From: Ixodes scapularis
Lineage: Eukaryota > Arthropoda > Arachnida > Ixodida > Ixodidae
Assembly (NCBI RefSeq): GCF_016920785.2
Contig: NW_024609880.1
Span: 49,934,296-49,998,295, forward strand
DNA length: 64,000 nt
Direction of reading: 5' to 3'
Part shown: one piece after another, positions 45,225 to 55,279 of the stretch
How the letters are laid out: the number at the start of each line of letters is the position of its first letter
Numbering within the stretch: position 1 is the first letter of the stretch
Notes under the pieces: generated by a model
Seen by the model: the letters and a program-made list of their open reading frames with translations, nothing else
Databases searched by the model: none
Told to the model about the DNA's origin: nothing
Program-made: the position numbers and the translations under genes

Positions 45225-46975
45225 AAGCAATTGGATTTCACTGGCCAAAGTGCCTCACACACGTAACCAATCGTTTCGAAGAAAGACCAACAGTCCGCTG
45301 TAGCACGGTTTTCGATTCCAGTTCCAAGTTGCAGCCTGACCACTTAGAAAACTTTTCGTTTACCCCCTTCCCACTTTCTCAAGTCGAAGAAGACTAGTAC
45401 GTGAGTTATTCGGTATTCGAGAGAATCAAGAGGCAGTCCAGTTACGAAAAAATGAAAAGCATGAAAGAAAATAGAAAATCAAGGGCAGTACAGACGCTAC
45501 ACAAGCCTCGGGGCCTCACGTACATGGCTCCGGGCAGCGTCCATTGCCATCGCCAATATTCCGACTCCGGTCGTTCGCTTTTATTACGGCCTTTAATATT
45601 ATTGTTATTATTGTTCCAGCTATTGCTACTCGTAATACTCTTATCATTTTCATTCCTATCCGGGTATTGTCTCGATCAAATATGAAAGAGAGATATTCCA
45701 GTTTATTGCGAAGTGTCGGCAGCGGAAGTCTGGCGAAAACCATCTTTGTTGTAGGAGTGCGTACTGCGGGCGGCTGCTGCCTCATAGCCGTAAAATAAGT
45801 GAAGGGGAAAACAAAACAAACAAAAAAACTACAACAAGAATGCCCGCAGGCTTTCCGCCCAGTCTCTCCGGCCATACCCCCTCTCTCTTTCGCTTTTAGT
45901 TTCGCTCCTGATCCGAACGCTCCAGGCTTTGGGAAGGCCCGCCCGCGTGCTTACTGATGTCGTTTCTGCATAATGGAGGCGAGCGGATAAAGTCAGCCCT
46001 GGGGCCTCTCTTGCGAGTGCGGCTGAAGAAGTAAGCAGCTTTCAGAGCGGGGGCCTTAATGCAAGAAAATATGGCCGTGCATGTCATGGCGCGCTCCCGA
46101 AGCGCTTCTCTCCCTCTCCTCCCTCTTTCTTTCTCTACGTGGTTTTTTTGTGTGCGTCTCGTGCTTCAGCCAACACTCCAGCCATCTTACCGACGTAGTT
46201 TCCTTAACTAAAGCCAAAGTTTGAGTTATCAAAATATACGACCGCCGCTCTGCCTACTAATATGAATATCACGAATATCGTTAGTGTTATTTTCTTTTAT
46301 TGCTCGGGGTGCTGGGTTCTTATTAATGTTGTATTGTGACTGTTGTTTCTTCAGTGTTTTCATGAGCGAAGTAGAGTGATGTCTAGCCCCCTATATAAGC
46401 ACAGCTCTCCGAACTTACAGTGTAAATACTCGCATTTTTGTCTAGTTAGTATGAGCAACACACGTTATGCACTTTCTTTTTTCATGACGCGGGGGTGTCT
46501 TTATTAACCAGACATCAATGTAGTGAGACGTTGTGGTTCTATGAAGCAATCTCGAAGCCGCGACCACCTTGAGATTCTTCTAGGCTGATGTGAAGTCTTA
46601 GAGGTAAATGCATACATTAGCCGCATTTTCGGAACTTTTGAAGAATGTTATTTTTGCGTAAGGAAATTGAAAAGAAAAAAAAAGAAAATTCGGAGCAAGA
46701 AAAAGCAATCCGTGGGTGGCTGGGGGAGTTTGCAAGTGGAAAAGGCACGTCGCTTGGATTGCACGTAGCAACCAAAAAAAGCACAATCTCGTGAAGACAA
46801 CCGAAGGTAAGCTGTCATTACTCGACCCAACTCTGAACATAAAGAAAGAAGTTATACAAAAAAGCTTGTGTAAAAGCAAGTAATACAAAGACGCGCGTAC
46901 AGACATGTATGGGTTACAATGCTGCGTATGCATAGTTGCGTGTACGGTATGTTGAAATTATCGGGAAAATAAATA
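45225..46975. other. no recognisable gene; one TATA-like candidate
   Basis: Frames near 45,400-45,875 are short and without motif. TATATAAG at 46,392 with TTACAGTG about 25 bases later resembles an arthropod core promoter or a retroelement LTR, but nothing recognisable follows. Confidence 0.35.
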
Positions 46976-46984
46976 ACTAAGAAT

Positions 46985-47262
46985 AATGTTTTGTCTGGGT
47001 TTGTACACTTGGAAGTCATTCAACCTCAGTGGGCGTCTGGCGTCTCAGCTGTAGACCAGAAATTTAGCCAGTGCAGTACAACCGCTACCCTGGGGCCTTT
47101 AACATGTATCACGCAGTAGTGATACATAACCGCACGCCGGTACGATGCTCATCCAGATCGGAACCTACAGGGGTGGGGATTGAACCCAGGATCTCAGGGT
47201 TCTGCAGCAGGAGCTTTCACTTCATGTTCTCCGAGCTGGTGCGAGCACGAGGTCTCTACCTT
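46985..47262 (-). mobile_element. Ruka-like SINE, nearly complete
   Basis: Minus strand: head remnant GCACCAGCTCGGAGAACATG, TGCTGCAGAACCCTGAGATC, then a B box GGTTCAATCCC. Body: GATCTGGATGAGCATCGTAC, CGGCGTGCGGTTATGTATCA, CTGCGTGATACATGTTAAAG, CACTGGCTAAATTTCTG, and tail CGCCCACTGAGGTTGAATGA. The A box is worn. Confidence 0.85.
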
Positions 47263-47655
47263 GGAGCGTTCTTCCGCAGAATGAGCGCTTGTGCTTGAAA
47301 TGCACCTCTCAAAGCCAGGAGCGCGGACTAGCTCGCGCTTGTAGCTTAGGCTCCTGCCTCAGGTTAAAGGAGCCATAAAATGAATTTTGGGCTGGTAATA
47401 AAGAATTTTAGATTGTAATCTAATTAATCGCATATCGTTTAGGGAGCCAAAAGAAAGAGGCTAAAAAGTAGTGTTGCAAAACTGTCGATAAATTGATATC
47501 GATACTATCGATAGTTTTTCCAACCGATAGTCGACTATCGATAGTACTATCGATAGTTTTAGAGCGCAGCTCTTGGGCGCCCGTTTCCGGCTTGAGCGGC
47601 GTCGCCGTCGGCGTCAGCGTCGCCGTCGGCGTAACCGCGCGGTGCATTATGGGTG

Positions 47656-47895
47656 AATTTTTCCGCTAAATTCAGCGGAAAAATTTCCCCACTAGATTTA
47701 GCGGAAAATTTCCCGCTAAATCTAGCGGAAAAACTTCCCTGCCAAATCTAGCGGAAAAATTTTCCTGCTAAATCTAGAGGGAAAATTTTCCCGCTCAATT
47801 GAGCGGGAAAATTTCCCCGCTAAATCTAGCAGAAAAAGTTCCCCGCTAAATCAAGCGGAAAAATTTCCCCGCTAAATCTAGCGAAAAAATTTCTC
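47656..47895. repeat. tandem array of palindromic units CCGCTAAATCTAGCGG
   Basis: About nine units, period about 26-28 bp, each a near-palindrome CCGCTAAATCTAGCGG joined by AAAAATTTCC-type linkers. Some units are degenerate (CCACTAGATTTAGCGG, CCGCTCAATTGAGCGG). Confidence 0.9.
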
Positions 47896-47899
47896 AGGA

Positions 47900-48000
47900 G
47901 AGTCACGTGCCCCCCCTCCCCCCCGAGGTCACGTGACCCCCCATGTGACCTCGGGGAGGGGGGTCACGTGACCCCTCCCCCAGGTCACGTGACCCCCCCC
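47900..48000. repeat. cluster of GTCACGTGAC palindromes
   Basis: GTCACGTGCC, GGTCACGTGACC (three times) and CATGTGACC lie within about 100 bp of C- and G-rich sequence. Confidence 0.85.
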
Positions 48001-48449
48001 CTCGAGGTGGAGGAGGAGGATGAGGGGAGGAGGGGAGGAGAAGTAGCAGGCAGGATCACGAGGGAGGAGGGGTATACCCTCCCCTGAGTACCCTTCCATC
48101 CTTCTCCTCAAGAGCTGCGCTCCAATTCGGTGTTACAGGGACTTGCAAACGGCTTTCATTTTTTTTACTATCGATAGTCAAATTTCTGGCGACTATCAAT
48201 ACTATCGATAGTACTATCGATAGTTTTGCGCTACTAGTTTGGAGTTGTATTCGCGTGCGGAGCGAACACAGTTGCCGGACCGCCGCTCGCCTCCCTTCTT
48301 CGCCCGAACTCCCGTCTTCGTCATCACTGAAAGCTGAACCAAAGTTGGGATGGTAAGTGCTTGGGCTAGTTGGTGTCCCATTTGAAAAAATAAAGTGAGA
48401 AAAAGAAGAGGGATTGACGCAAACTACTACTATTGTCGAGAAACTATCA

Positions 48450-48780
48450 TAGTAAACCGTCGACAGTACTATCGATAGGTTTACGATAGTCGACTATCGA
48501 TAGTACTATCGATAGTCAATCGTCGACAGTACTATCGATAGGTTTTCGATAGTCGACTATCAGTAGTACTATCCATAGCATCTTGATAGTCGACTATTGA
48601 TAGGTTTTCGATAGTCGACTATCGGTAGTACTAGTGATAGTTCTTCGATACTCGCCTATCGATAGTACTAGCGACAGTTTTTCGATAGTCGACTATCGAC
48701 AGTACTATCAATAGTTCTTTTACTATCGATAGTGAAATTTCTGTCGACTATCGATACTTACGATAGTACTATCGATAGTT
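48450..48780. repeat. CTATCGATAG array (DRE-like motif)
   Basis: Many copies of TATCGATA and near variants alternate with GTCGACTATC. The half-sites are arranged both as inverted pairs and head-to-tail. Confidence 0.95.
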
Positions 48781-49204
48781 TTGCACCGCTACTAAAAAGT
48801 CAAAAGTTTACTTTTCGGTACAAATATTCGAAAATATAGCGGACCATTTCGTACCTTTCTTTCCCTCGAAAGGAAGGAATGTATCCGGAGCGGGTCAGCC
48901 GACCCCAGCACACGCATTGGACACGCGAGCACTGCGTAACTCGGACGTATGCGCTCGTCAACAATCAATCCGTCGAAAAATATTTGGATTCGCGTTCGTG
49001 GCCAATGAGTGCCGTGACCGCACATATCATCGCTTGCCAAAGACAAGTTTCATGGGGTGCTTACAAAGGACGGTGGAAGCTTAGAGTAATCGCTTCAGGT
49101 GCCCAAGAAAGTCACGACCGCGTGATTTCTCATTTCGCTTTTGAGTTGAGGGGCAAAGCTAAGGAGGAAGAAGTTGAAAAATCATTTCACGGTCCTTTTA
49201 AGAA

Positions 49205-50560
49205 AAACGGAGCATAGCCCACCCGGCCACCGATCCCCCGAAAAAAAAAAAGGAAATGAAAGGTTCGTGCACATTTGAAGGTATACAAGTGCAAGCGTGT
49301 TGCGTCTCGCGACGTTTTCAATGCAAGCGCGCGCGTGCATGACAAACACGCTCACGCCGAGGCTCGAAAGACGCATACACGCAGAGAAACCGAGGGACGA
49401 AAGGAAACAAGAGCGTGCCGAGACGTCACAGCGCCGACCTCCGATAGGAAAGATAGTGGGTAGACGCAAAAGCTGCTGAAAGTTTGAACGCCAGACTTCG
49501 CTTGGCGTGCTGATGTCCCCGCCCGTACTCATCTCCCCCTCTCCCTCGCTTTCTCTCCGTACACTCCATCTCACAAAAACCTGCCGTGCTGAACCGGCCA
49601 CAGGCGCAAGCGCGCGGCTATGGAAAGTGTTTTCTGTACGGAACTTCTCGCTCAAACAAAGCACTCTGCTGAGGCTCACACGCATGTTGCTTTCCCTGCA
49701 CCGTTAAGACATTTCTTGAGATTGAGTATGATCATGGCGCTTGTATTGAGAACTTCTTCTTTCGCTCACACTTGCCGTCGAACGAACCAACCGTGTCGCG
49801 CGTTTTACACGTCCAACGAAAGCTTTCAAGTGCGGTTCTTAGTAGGATCTCTCCGGAGCCTGCCATCACGATGTCACCATTCACGCAGCGAACGGGAAGC
49901 AGCCGAATCCTTGAGATTTCTCGCGAGTCCTCTTACGGTCCCGCGCCTGTCGACAAAATCCTCGGCGCACGACATCCTCCGAGCGAAAAGACGACAACCT
50001 CGACGCAACCTGCCCGTCTCGTTTTCCATACTTCGTTCAGCCCTGGGCCGACAGTACGCGCTCGCCGGGCAAATCATCCGCCTCCCTTTTCGTCGTGTGA
50101 CTTCGCTCTCTGCAAGTGGGTATGGATGGGAGTGCGCTCACGTAGTGAAAGATGGACGTATGACTGGCCCAAGGAGCACGCCGCTTCTACGGCACTGTCA
50201 GCTTACGGTTGAACGTAGTATATAGCGACAAGCCATCGATTTCCTGTCTCCCAGCCTCAGCCGACCTGATAGCCTGTCGTCGTACCGCATCTTGAGTTGA
50301 TCTCGCTCTTTGTTTTGTGTCTGGGTGCGTTCTTGCCGATGTCGTGGCTCTTATGTGTTCTTCCTTTTTAAACATTTTTTTGTTTTGTTTTGTTCCGCAA
50401 AAGAATGAAGAAATAAATCAGAGGAGTCTTTCTTATATATACTTATAGACTTCCTTTTCACCGTAAGTGCAAATGTAAACATTGGAAGACCGAGTACAAG
50501 GCTTTGAGCCTGCGCGCCTTCGACGCGGGCTCGTAAACAGAAGGCTCGTTCGATTTGACT
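49205..50560. other. unassigned; contains a TTAA-family fragment
   Basis: GC-rich frames on both strands without motifs (for example 49,182-49,685 minus; 49,620-50,225 plus). The section 50,070-50,215 (ATCATCCGCCTCCCTTTTCG, TGACTGGCCCAAGGAGCACG, CACTGTCAGCTTACGG) parallels 26,575-26,715. Confidence 0.4.
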
Positions 50561-50678
50561 GCAACTCCTGCGCCGGTGCAGAAAGGTGTAGGGCGGTGTG
50601 CTTCCGGTCGTATCCCAATACACTTACCGGAAGCGCACTGCCCTATACACTTTTCTGCGCCGGTGTGGGAGGTGCAAG
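50561..50678. repeat. foldback with 48-bp arms
   Basis: The left arm has CGCCGGTGCAGAAAGGTG and GGTGTGCTTCCGGT; the right arm is its inverse (ACCGGAAGCGCACTGCCC, ACACTTTTCTGCGCCGG). A 17-base spacer separates them. Confidence 0.85.
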
Positions 50679-50871
50679 CAACTTGACGAACAAAGAACAT
50701 GACTATACCACCGAGCATCTCATTACCGTTCCGCAGCGCGGCATTATTCGGTATCAACACCGAAGAGCCAATCACAAAGCAAGAAGTCCCATGACGATAA
50801 TGACTGACAAGGCGAGAGCGGCAGGGAGGAACCTCAGTTGCCCCGCCTCCAACGCGAGTTTCCTACCCGTA

Positions 50872-51082
50872 GTAGAGCAAGTTCGTGTGCTTCTTGCGCA
50901 GGAGCGTTGCGGTATCGTCAGAACGCCGAGTTCTGATTGGTTCCGATTGGAAGGATAGTGGGTAAACCTCGATGCTAGCTGCCTTGGGGGCCACTCACTA
51001 TCCTTCCAATCGAGCCAATTAGAGCGCGGCGCTCTGAGGTCACCGCAACTCCTGCCCAAGAAGCAGACGGACTTGCGCTCCG
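50872..51082. mobile_element. foldback MITE, GCGCAAGTTCGTCTGCTTC family, copy 1
   Basis: The left arm (TTCGTGTGCTTCTTGCGCAG, TTGCGGTATCGTCAGAACGC, TTCCGATTGGAAGGATAGTG) is matched in inverse by the right (CACTATCCTTCCAATCG, GAGGTCACCGCAACTCCTG, AAGAAGCAGACGGACTTGC). The apex is near 50,980. Confidence 0.9.
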
Positions 51083-51376
51083 CATAGCTTCGACTAGAGC
51101 CACGGCGCTCGTGCACCTCGAGGGCGCGGAGTCAAAGCACATTGGAAGGCATGGAAAACCTGCTGGAGGCCGGACGTTCCAAAGACACGCGCCTGGCTGC
51201 CGTTCTTGTTGGAATCTGGTAGAGCTGTAAACATCATCCCTGCATATGTAGTGACGCGGCAAGAGGCGCCTGTCTCCTGGCGGATTAGGATCGCATTCGA
51301 TGACCGCGCCATCTATACTTCCGTCCATGGATTGCTGGAACAGAGCAAGGCAGGCAACGAGCACACCTCTAGAGTC

Positions 51377-51557
51377 GGGTAAAGCCTAAGAAAGAAGTGT
51401 AAGCACCGCCCACAAACTCCCCACTCTTTCTACTTTAGCGGAGGGAGGGCCGGAGAGGAACGAGAGTGGGGCTTCTCTTGTGAGTTCCCTCCACTAAAGT
51501 GGAAAGAGTAAGAGGGGTTAGTGGGTGGAGCTTCCACTTCTTTCTTAGGTTCTACCT
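51377..51557. mobile_element. 181-bp foldback MITE, CCTAAGAAAGAAGTG ends
   Basis: The arms CCTAAGAAAGAAGTG, CCGCCCAC and CTTTAGCGGAGGGAGG have their inverses CCTCCACTAAAG, GTGGGTGGAG and CACTTCTTTCTTAGG. The ends extend to CGGGTAAAG / its inverse. Confidence 0.9.
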
Positions 51558-51559
51558 GA

Positions 51560-54500
51560 CTATAGCTCTCTCCGGCTCCAGCCGAGACGTCGATTGACGG
51601 TGCGAGTAAAAAGAGTATCACTACTCTGAGGGTAGACTTCGAGGAACTGTAACCTCGCTAAGGTTGACGTTGAGACCACACGATAAAAGAAGCAGAAATG
51701 CTCGCATGGGGGGTCCTGCTACCATTAGGCCGGAAAAGAAGGTTGATGCTTGATGCGGGCCCCAGGGGGAAGTAGCCGTGTTCGACGTAGAGTCGAGTCG
51801 GTGCCCTTTAATGTGTCTTGTCTCCACGTTTCAGTGTTGTTGTCGCCATTTTTTTACTGTATTTTGCTGCTCCCTGTTTTCTGTGGCAATAATGTGTGCA
51901 CGGCGCCGTGTCAATACTTGCGGCAAATCGGATGGACGCCATTATAGATCGGATGAAAGGTCCTTCGACAGAAACGCGCTCTATATATCAGGTCGATACG
52001 TGAGTGAAACGGCGCAGAGTCTATTTTTGACGTTGAAATTCAGCTTCCGGTTCCTTCGTCTTTAAACCGGAAGACAGGGTTATGGGCTGAAATACGCGTT
52101 TTTATATTTTTCCCCGTCGAATTTAACTCCAGCGTTCCGACAGAACACACAATCGGGCTCGTACGATTAGAAATTATTAAATCCCGACATTTTTTTTTTC
52201 TGCTGTGTGCGTTGAATTTCCAAAACCGTCATGATTTTGTTTTCTTTTTTTGCTATGAAATTTTTTTATTATATATATGCAGTTTTGGCAATTTTGTATT
52301 GTTCTCTCTCTTACGTACTAAGCCTTTTTAGCTCTGGCTTATTTTACGCGGGTCTTCTCTGTCAACTGTTCGTGACAGCGATGATAATACTTAAATGATA
52401 TCCTTATACAATCCGACATCTCGAAACGAAATGGCGGATTGAGTTTATGTGAAAACATCGTCGCACAGTCGTGGGAGGCGCGGGTGCGTTTGTGTGATTT
52501 TAATGCACGCTTTCTTACCCGAGTGTTCCTGTAATCAACACGTGTTGCAGAACTATAGGCTTGCGCAAATGTGCCTTCGTCAACAAGTGTATTTCTGCGA
52601 TGAGAAAATCCACCGTAAATTGCCTTCGGGGAACCTTGTATTCGCGGTGAGAGCCTCGCTAGGGGCGCTTCTGTTTTTCTCACTAAGGGTAGTGCACGTG
52701 CTACCCACGCGGTTACGTTTTAATTTTCATAGAGCATAGAATCTTGACATTGCACGTGCTTGCACCAGTTGAGGAAGTTGAGCGATACTCACTCTGGGTT
52801 GTGAAAAAATTCCCCCAGGCTGCGGTACAAAAACTCGCCGCCGCGAGTACGACAGCAACGTGAAAATACACGCACGTAAAGACAGTCTGTTTATTCGCGC
52901 GAGCGCATGCTTTTATTTTAAACGGCTTTGAAAGCAAAATAAGCCCAGGATTCAAGCAGAAAGCAAGGGACTTAGGAAGGTATTGGACTGCCTATTCATG
53001 CAGCCGAGATGCGACGCGTTTATGCGAATGCATCAACAAGGATGTTTACTCTAACCCTGTCGTTCTCGGAACAAGGTGCTCGGGCTCACAACCTAATCAC
53101 TGCTAGCCCAAACTTCACCGAGAACGGGCCCTCCGTGTAATTTCATTGCGGTTTTGTGTATTTAACACGTTTTTATAATTAGTGTACAACGCTGCTAGAG
53201 CAGGCTAGCTCGAGTGCGTGGTTTCTCTTAGCGTTTAAACTCGCTCGCAGCACTCGCATAATGTGAAAGAAAAAAAAAAGAACTAGAAAGTAAACCGACG
53301 GCAGTAGCTGACAACAGCGTTGTGTACACAACGATATACCTAAGCTCGCAGGGCTAGTGGCTCAAAAAACTCAGAAAGTTTGCGTTGGATTCAACCAGGC
53401 GTTAAATCTCTGCTCTCTTTTGGAACACACCTGGACGGATGGTTGGATTGATGAAAACGGCTGGAGCCTTTGAATTGGGAGACGGTTGGCGCAACCTAGC
53501 CAGTGTTTTTTATTTTAATTGCTTGGCAAACATAGTATCTTTATATGTATATATATATATATATATATAAAACTACTAGAACCCCTTTTAATGGTGATCT
53601 TGCACATACTTCCGTTCTTTCCAACGGAAGCGACCCTCCGCAATGGGTTCAGCCATATTTTCACCCTGCAAACAGCCAAAATGGGGGTAGAAAAATTATT
53701 TCCTTTCCTCGACTTAAACCGCCCGCGTAATAACCTCTGCTTGCTTATCGCCATTTTACCGACGTGTTTTCTCCTCCCGTGGTCCTTAAATCACGTTGCC
53801 CTTATCTCTAATCAGTCGCTCCTTCGGCTACCGCAGTGTGACGCACTTCACAGTAGAGGTAGAGTTTCAAATGTTCAGCCGTCTCAAGGCCGGATCAGAC
53901 TGCACTGTTTTCGGTGGCTATTTTCTGATTATGTCGAAAATCACCGGGACGTCCCGGCTTTGTACGAAGCGCGGTAACCAATGGACCTTTTTCCAGTAAG
54001 GAGCGCCTCATGACGGTTTCGCCGCCTGCTACAAATGGAGGGCAACCGGACTCGCCTTCTCCCATGGAAACAGATTAGTGTCGCAAGAAAACAGTGCCTC
54101 CCAAGAATGGCGAAAGGGCGGTCGAGGTCAAGGGAAAAGGGTGTGCGCGTGCGCAGACGCTTACTGGAAAAAGGTCCATTCAAGAATCAGGCTTTGCACG
54201 CGACATTCCAAGTATAGGCACGTACATACAAGTGACTCATAACGTAACGTGAAAAAATTGTAAGCAAAAGCAGCTGTGTGAACAGTGCGCCTTCGCCCTT
54301 TTTTCTTTTTTTCCGCGTACCGCGCTCCTTGTATTTATTTCCTGATGTCTACTTCGGTACATCTTGTTTCGTTTCCCTCCCGTCGTGGACTTGAACAACG
54401 CATATGTTCCCCTAGAAAAGTTGTAGATACGTTCTTTAGAAATATTTGTCTTGGACAATCTATACATCTCCAAGCTGACTTAATCTGTATGCCTGCTTTT

Positions 54501-54825
54501 CACACGTTCGTCTCTGCTATATAAACTCCTTTCTTTTTCTCACGTCGCCATGCATATCCTGATTCCGTTTTGCCATAATCTCCCAGAGCTAGCGCAGCTT
54601 TTACGCGATGCTTCATTTCTAATTTTTGCTTGAACTTGCAAAACTGCACTTTCTGCTTGCACGACTGCATTTTGGAGTCAAACTATTTGCGACTCAACGA
54701 AACCGGACAGTACCTAGCGGGAAAAAACTGAACTGACCGAACGAGGTCCTTTGGCGATTTCTGCTTGTCCCTTGTGGAATCCCTGATTACATGTTGTCGA
54801 CGGCTGGCGCGAGATAAGTGGCTTT
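51560..54825. other. no recognisable gene; one repeat fragment at 53.4 kb
   Basis: Short motif-free frames. A fragment at 53,434-53,530 (GGATGGTTGGATTGATG.. AGACGGTTGGCGCAACCTAG) belongs to the 7.8 kb family. An (AT)n run lies at about 53,545-53,569. Poly-T near 52,190. Confidence 0.45.
53434..53530 (+). mobile_element. solo end fragment of the 7.8 kb inverted-repeat family
   Basis: GGATGGTTGGATTGATG followed by GGTTGGCGCAACCTAGCCAG matches the left end at 7,826 and the CGCCACCTAGCC motif at 7,957. Confidence 0.5.
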
Positions 54826-54835
54826 GGTTGTGTCC

Positions 54836-55263
54836 ACGGTGTAAGATAATACTCTTCAGGTGAGGACAGCGCGCTCCTCGCGCAGTGCAGATAAAGTTCG
54901 CTTTTCACTCTCTCTCTTTCTGTCTCTCACTGTGGTTTCAAGCGGCGCCGGCAGATGACTCGTCGACCCGTGGGCACGGCAAAGACGGCTCGTGCCGCCT
55001 CATGCTCCACACGCGCAGAGCTCCAGCGAGGTTGTCGCTCGTGCAGAAAGAGCACGGTGTACCGGGGTGTCACGGCAACGAGATAATTGTCTTCGCTCTC
55101 ACACAGTTTCGCCGTTTGGCCGCCGGCGACACTGTCAGCCGCGGGCACGGTGGCCGTGGAATAATGCAGCCTTTCGAATGCCCGTCGAACGAACACTATC
55201 TGATTCCTCGCGCCGCGCGCTCAGCCCCGCCGTGTCCTCACCTAAAGAGTGTATCTACACCGT
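54836..55263. mobile_element. 428-bp MULE-like element with a perfect 10-bp duplication
   Basis: GGTTGTGTCC flanks both sides (54,826-54,835; 55,264-55,273). The left end ACGGTGTAAGATAATACTC then CAGGTGAGGACAGCGCGC matches the reversed right end ACGGTGTAGATACACTC then TAGGTGAGGACACGGC. Duplications of 9-10 bp are typical of Mutator-like elements. The interior is GC-rich with long open frames on both strands (54,885-55,298 plus; 54,927-55,196 minus), suggesting captured host sequence. Confidence 0.75.
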
Positions 55264-55279
55264 GGTTGTGTCCAAAGCA

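Larger units (their letters stand above)
47562..48122 (+). mobile_element. third nested element, GAGCGCAGCTCTTG ends
   Basis: Starts GAGCGCAGCTCTTGGGCG and ends with the inverse (CAAGAGCTGCGCTC). Inside: a GGCGTCGCCGTC repeat run at 47,597-47,635, the palindromic CCGCTAAATCTAGCGG array, then GTCACGTGAC motifs and GGAGGA purine tracts. No clear TSD was seen, so the order of insertion relative to the hAT-like element is inferred from the split array. Confidence 0.6.
47469..48791 (+). mobile_element. hAT-like non-autonomous element with TATCGATA arrays, nested in the TTAA MITE
   Basis: An exact 8-bp duplication CTAAAAAG flanks it (47,461-47,468 and 48,792-48,799), the hAT hallmark. Ends: TAGTGTTGCAAAACTGTCGA on the left; reversed right TAGCGGTGCAAAACTATCG. 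Subterminal arrays of CTATCGATAG occupy 47,483-47,560, 48,165-48,225 and 48,450-48,780. No transposase frame was found. A second right-end-like sequence (AGTTTTGCGCTACTA near 48,230) lies inside, so an internal duplication or an earlier element end is likely. The middle is interrupted by another element at 47,562-48,122. Confidence 0.8.
47368..49197 (+). mobile_element. TTAA-flanked MITE split by a hAT-like insertion
   Basis: TTAA at 47,364-47,367 and 49,198-49,201. The left end is AGGAGCCATAAAATGAATTT, and the right end reversed reads AAGGACCGTGAAATGATTT. The left fragment (to 47,468) and right fragment (from 48,792) join to a sequence like the 26.3 kb and 34.95 kb copies, giving an original length of about 500 bp. 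Between them is a 1,323-bp insertion duplicating CTAAAAAG. Confidence 0.8.

Noticed and set aside
47656..47895. CRISPR array because of the regular repeats
   Set aside because: Units are contiguous palindromes with near-identical linkers, not repeats separated by unique spacers, and the genome is eukaryotic.
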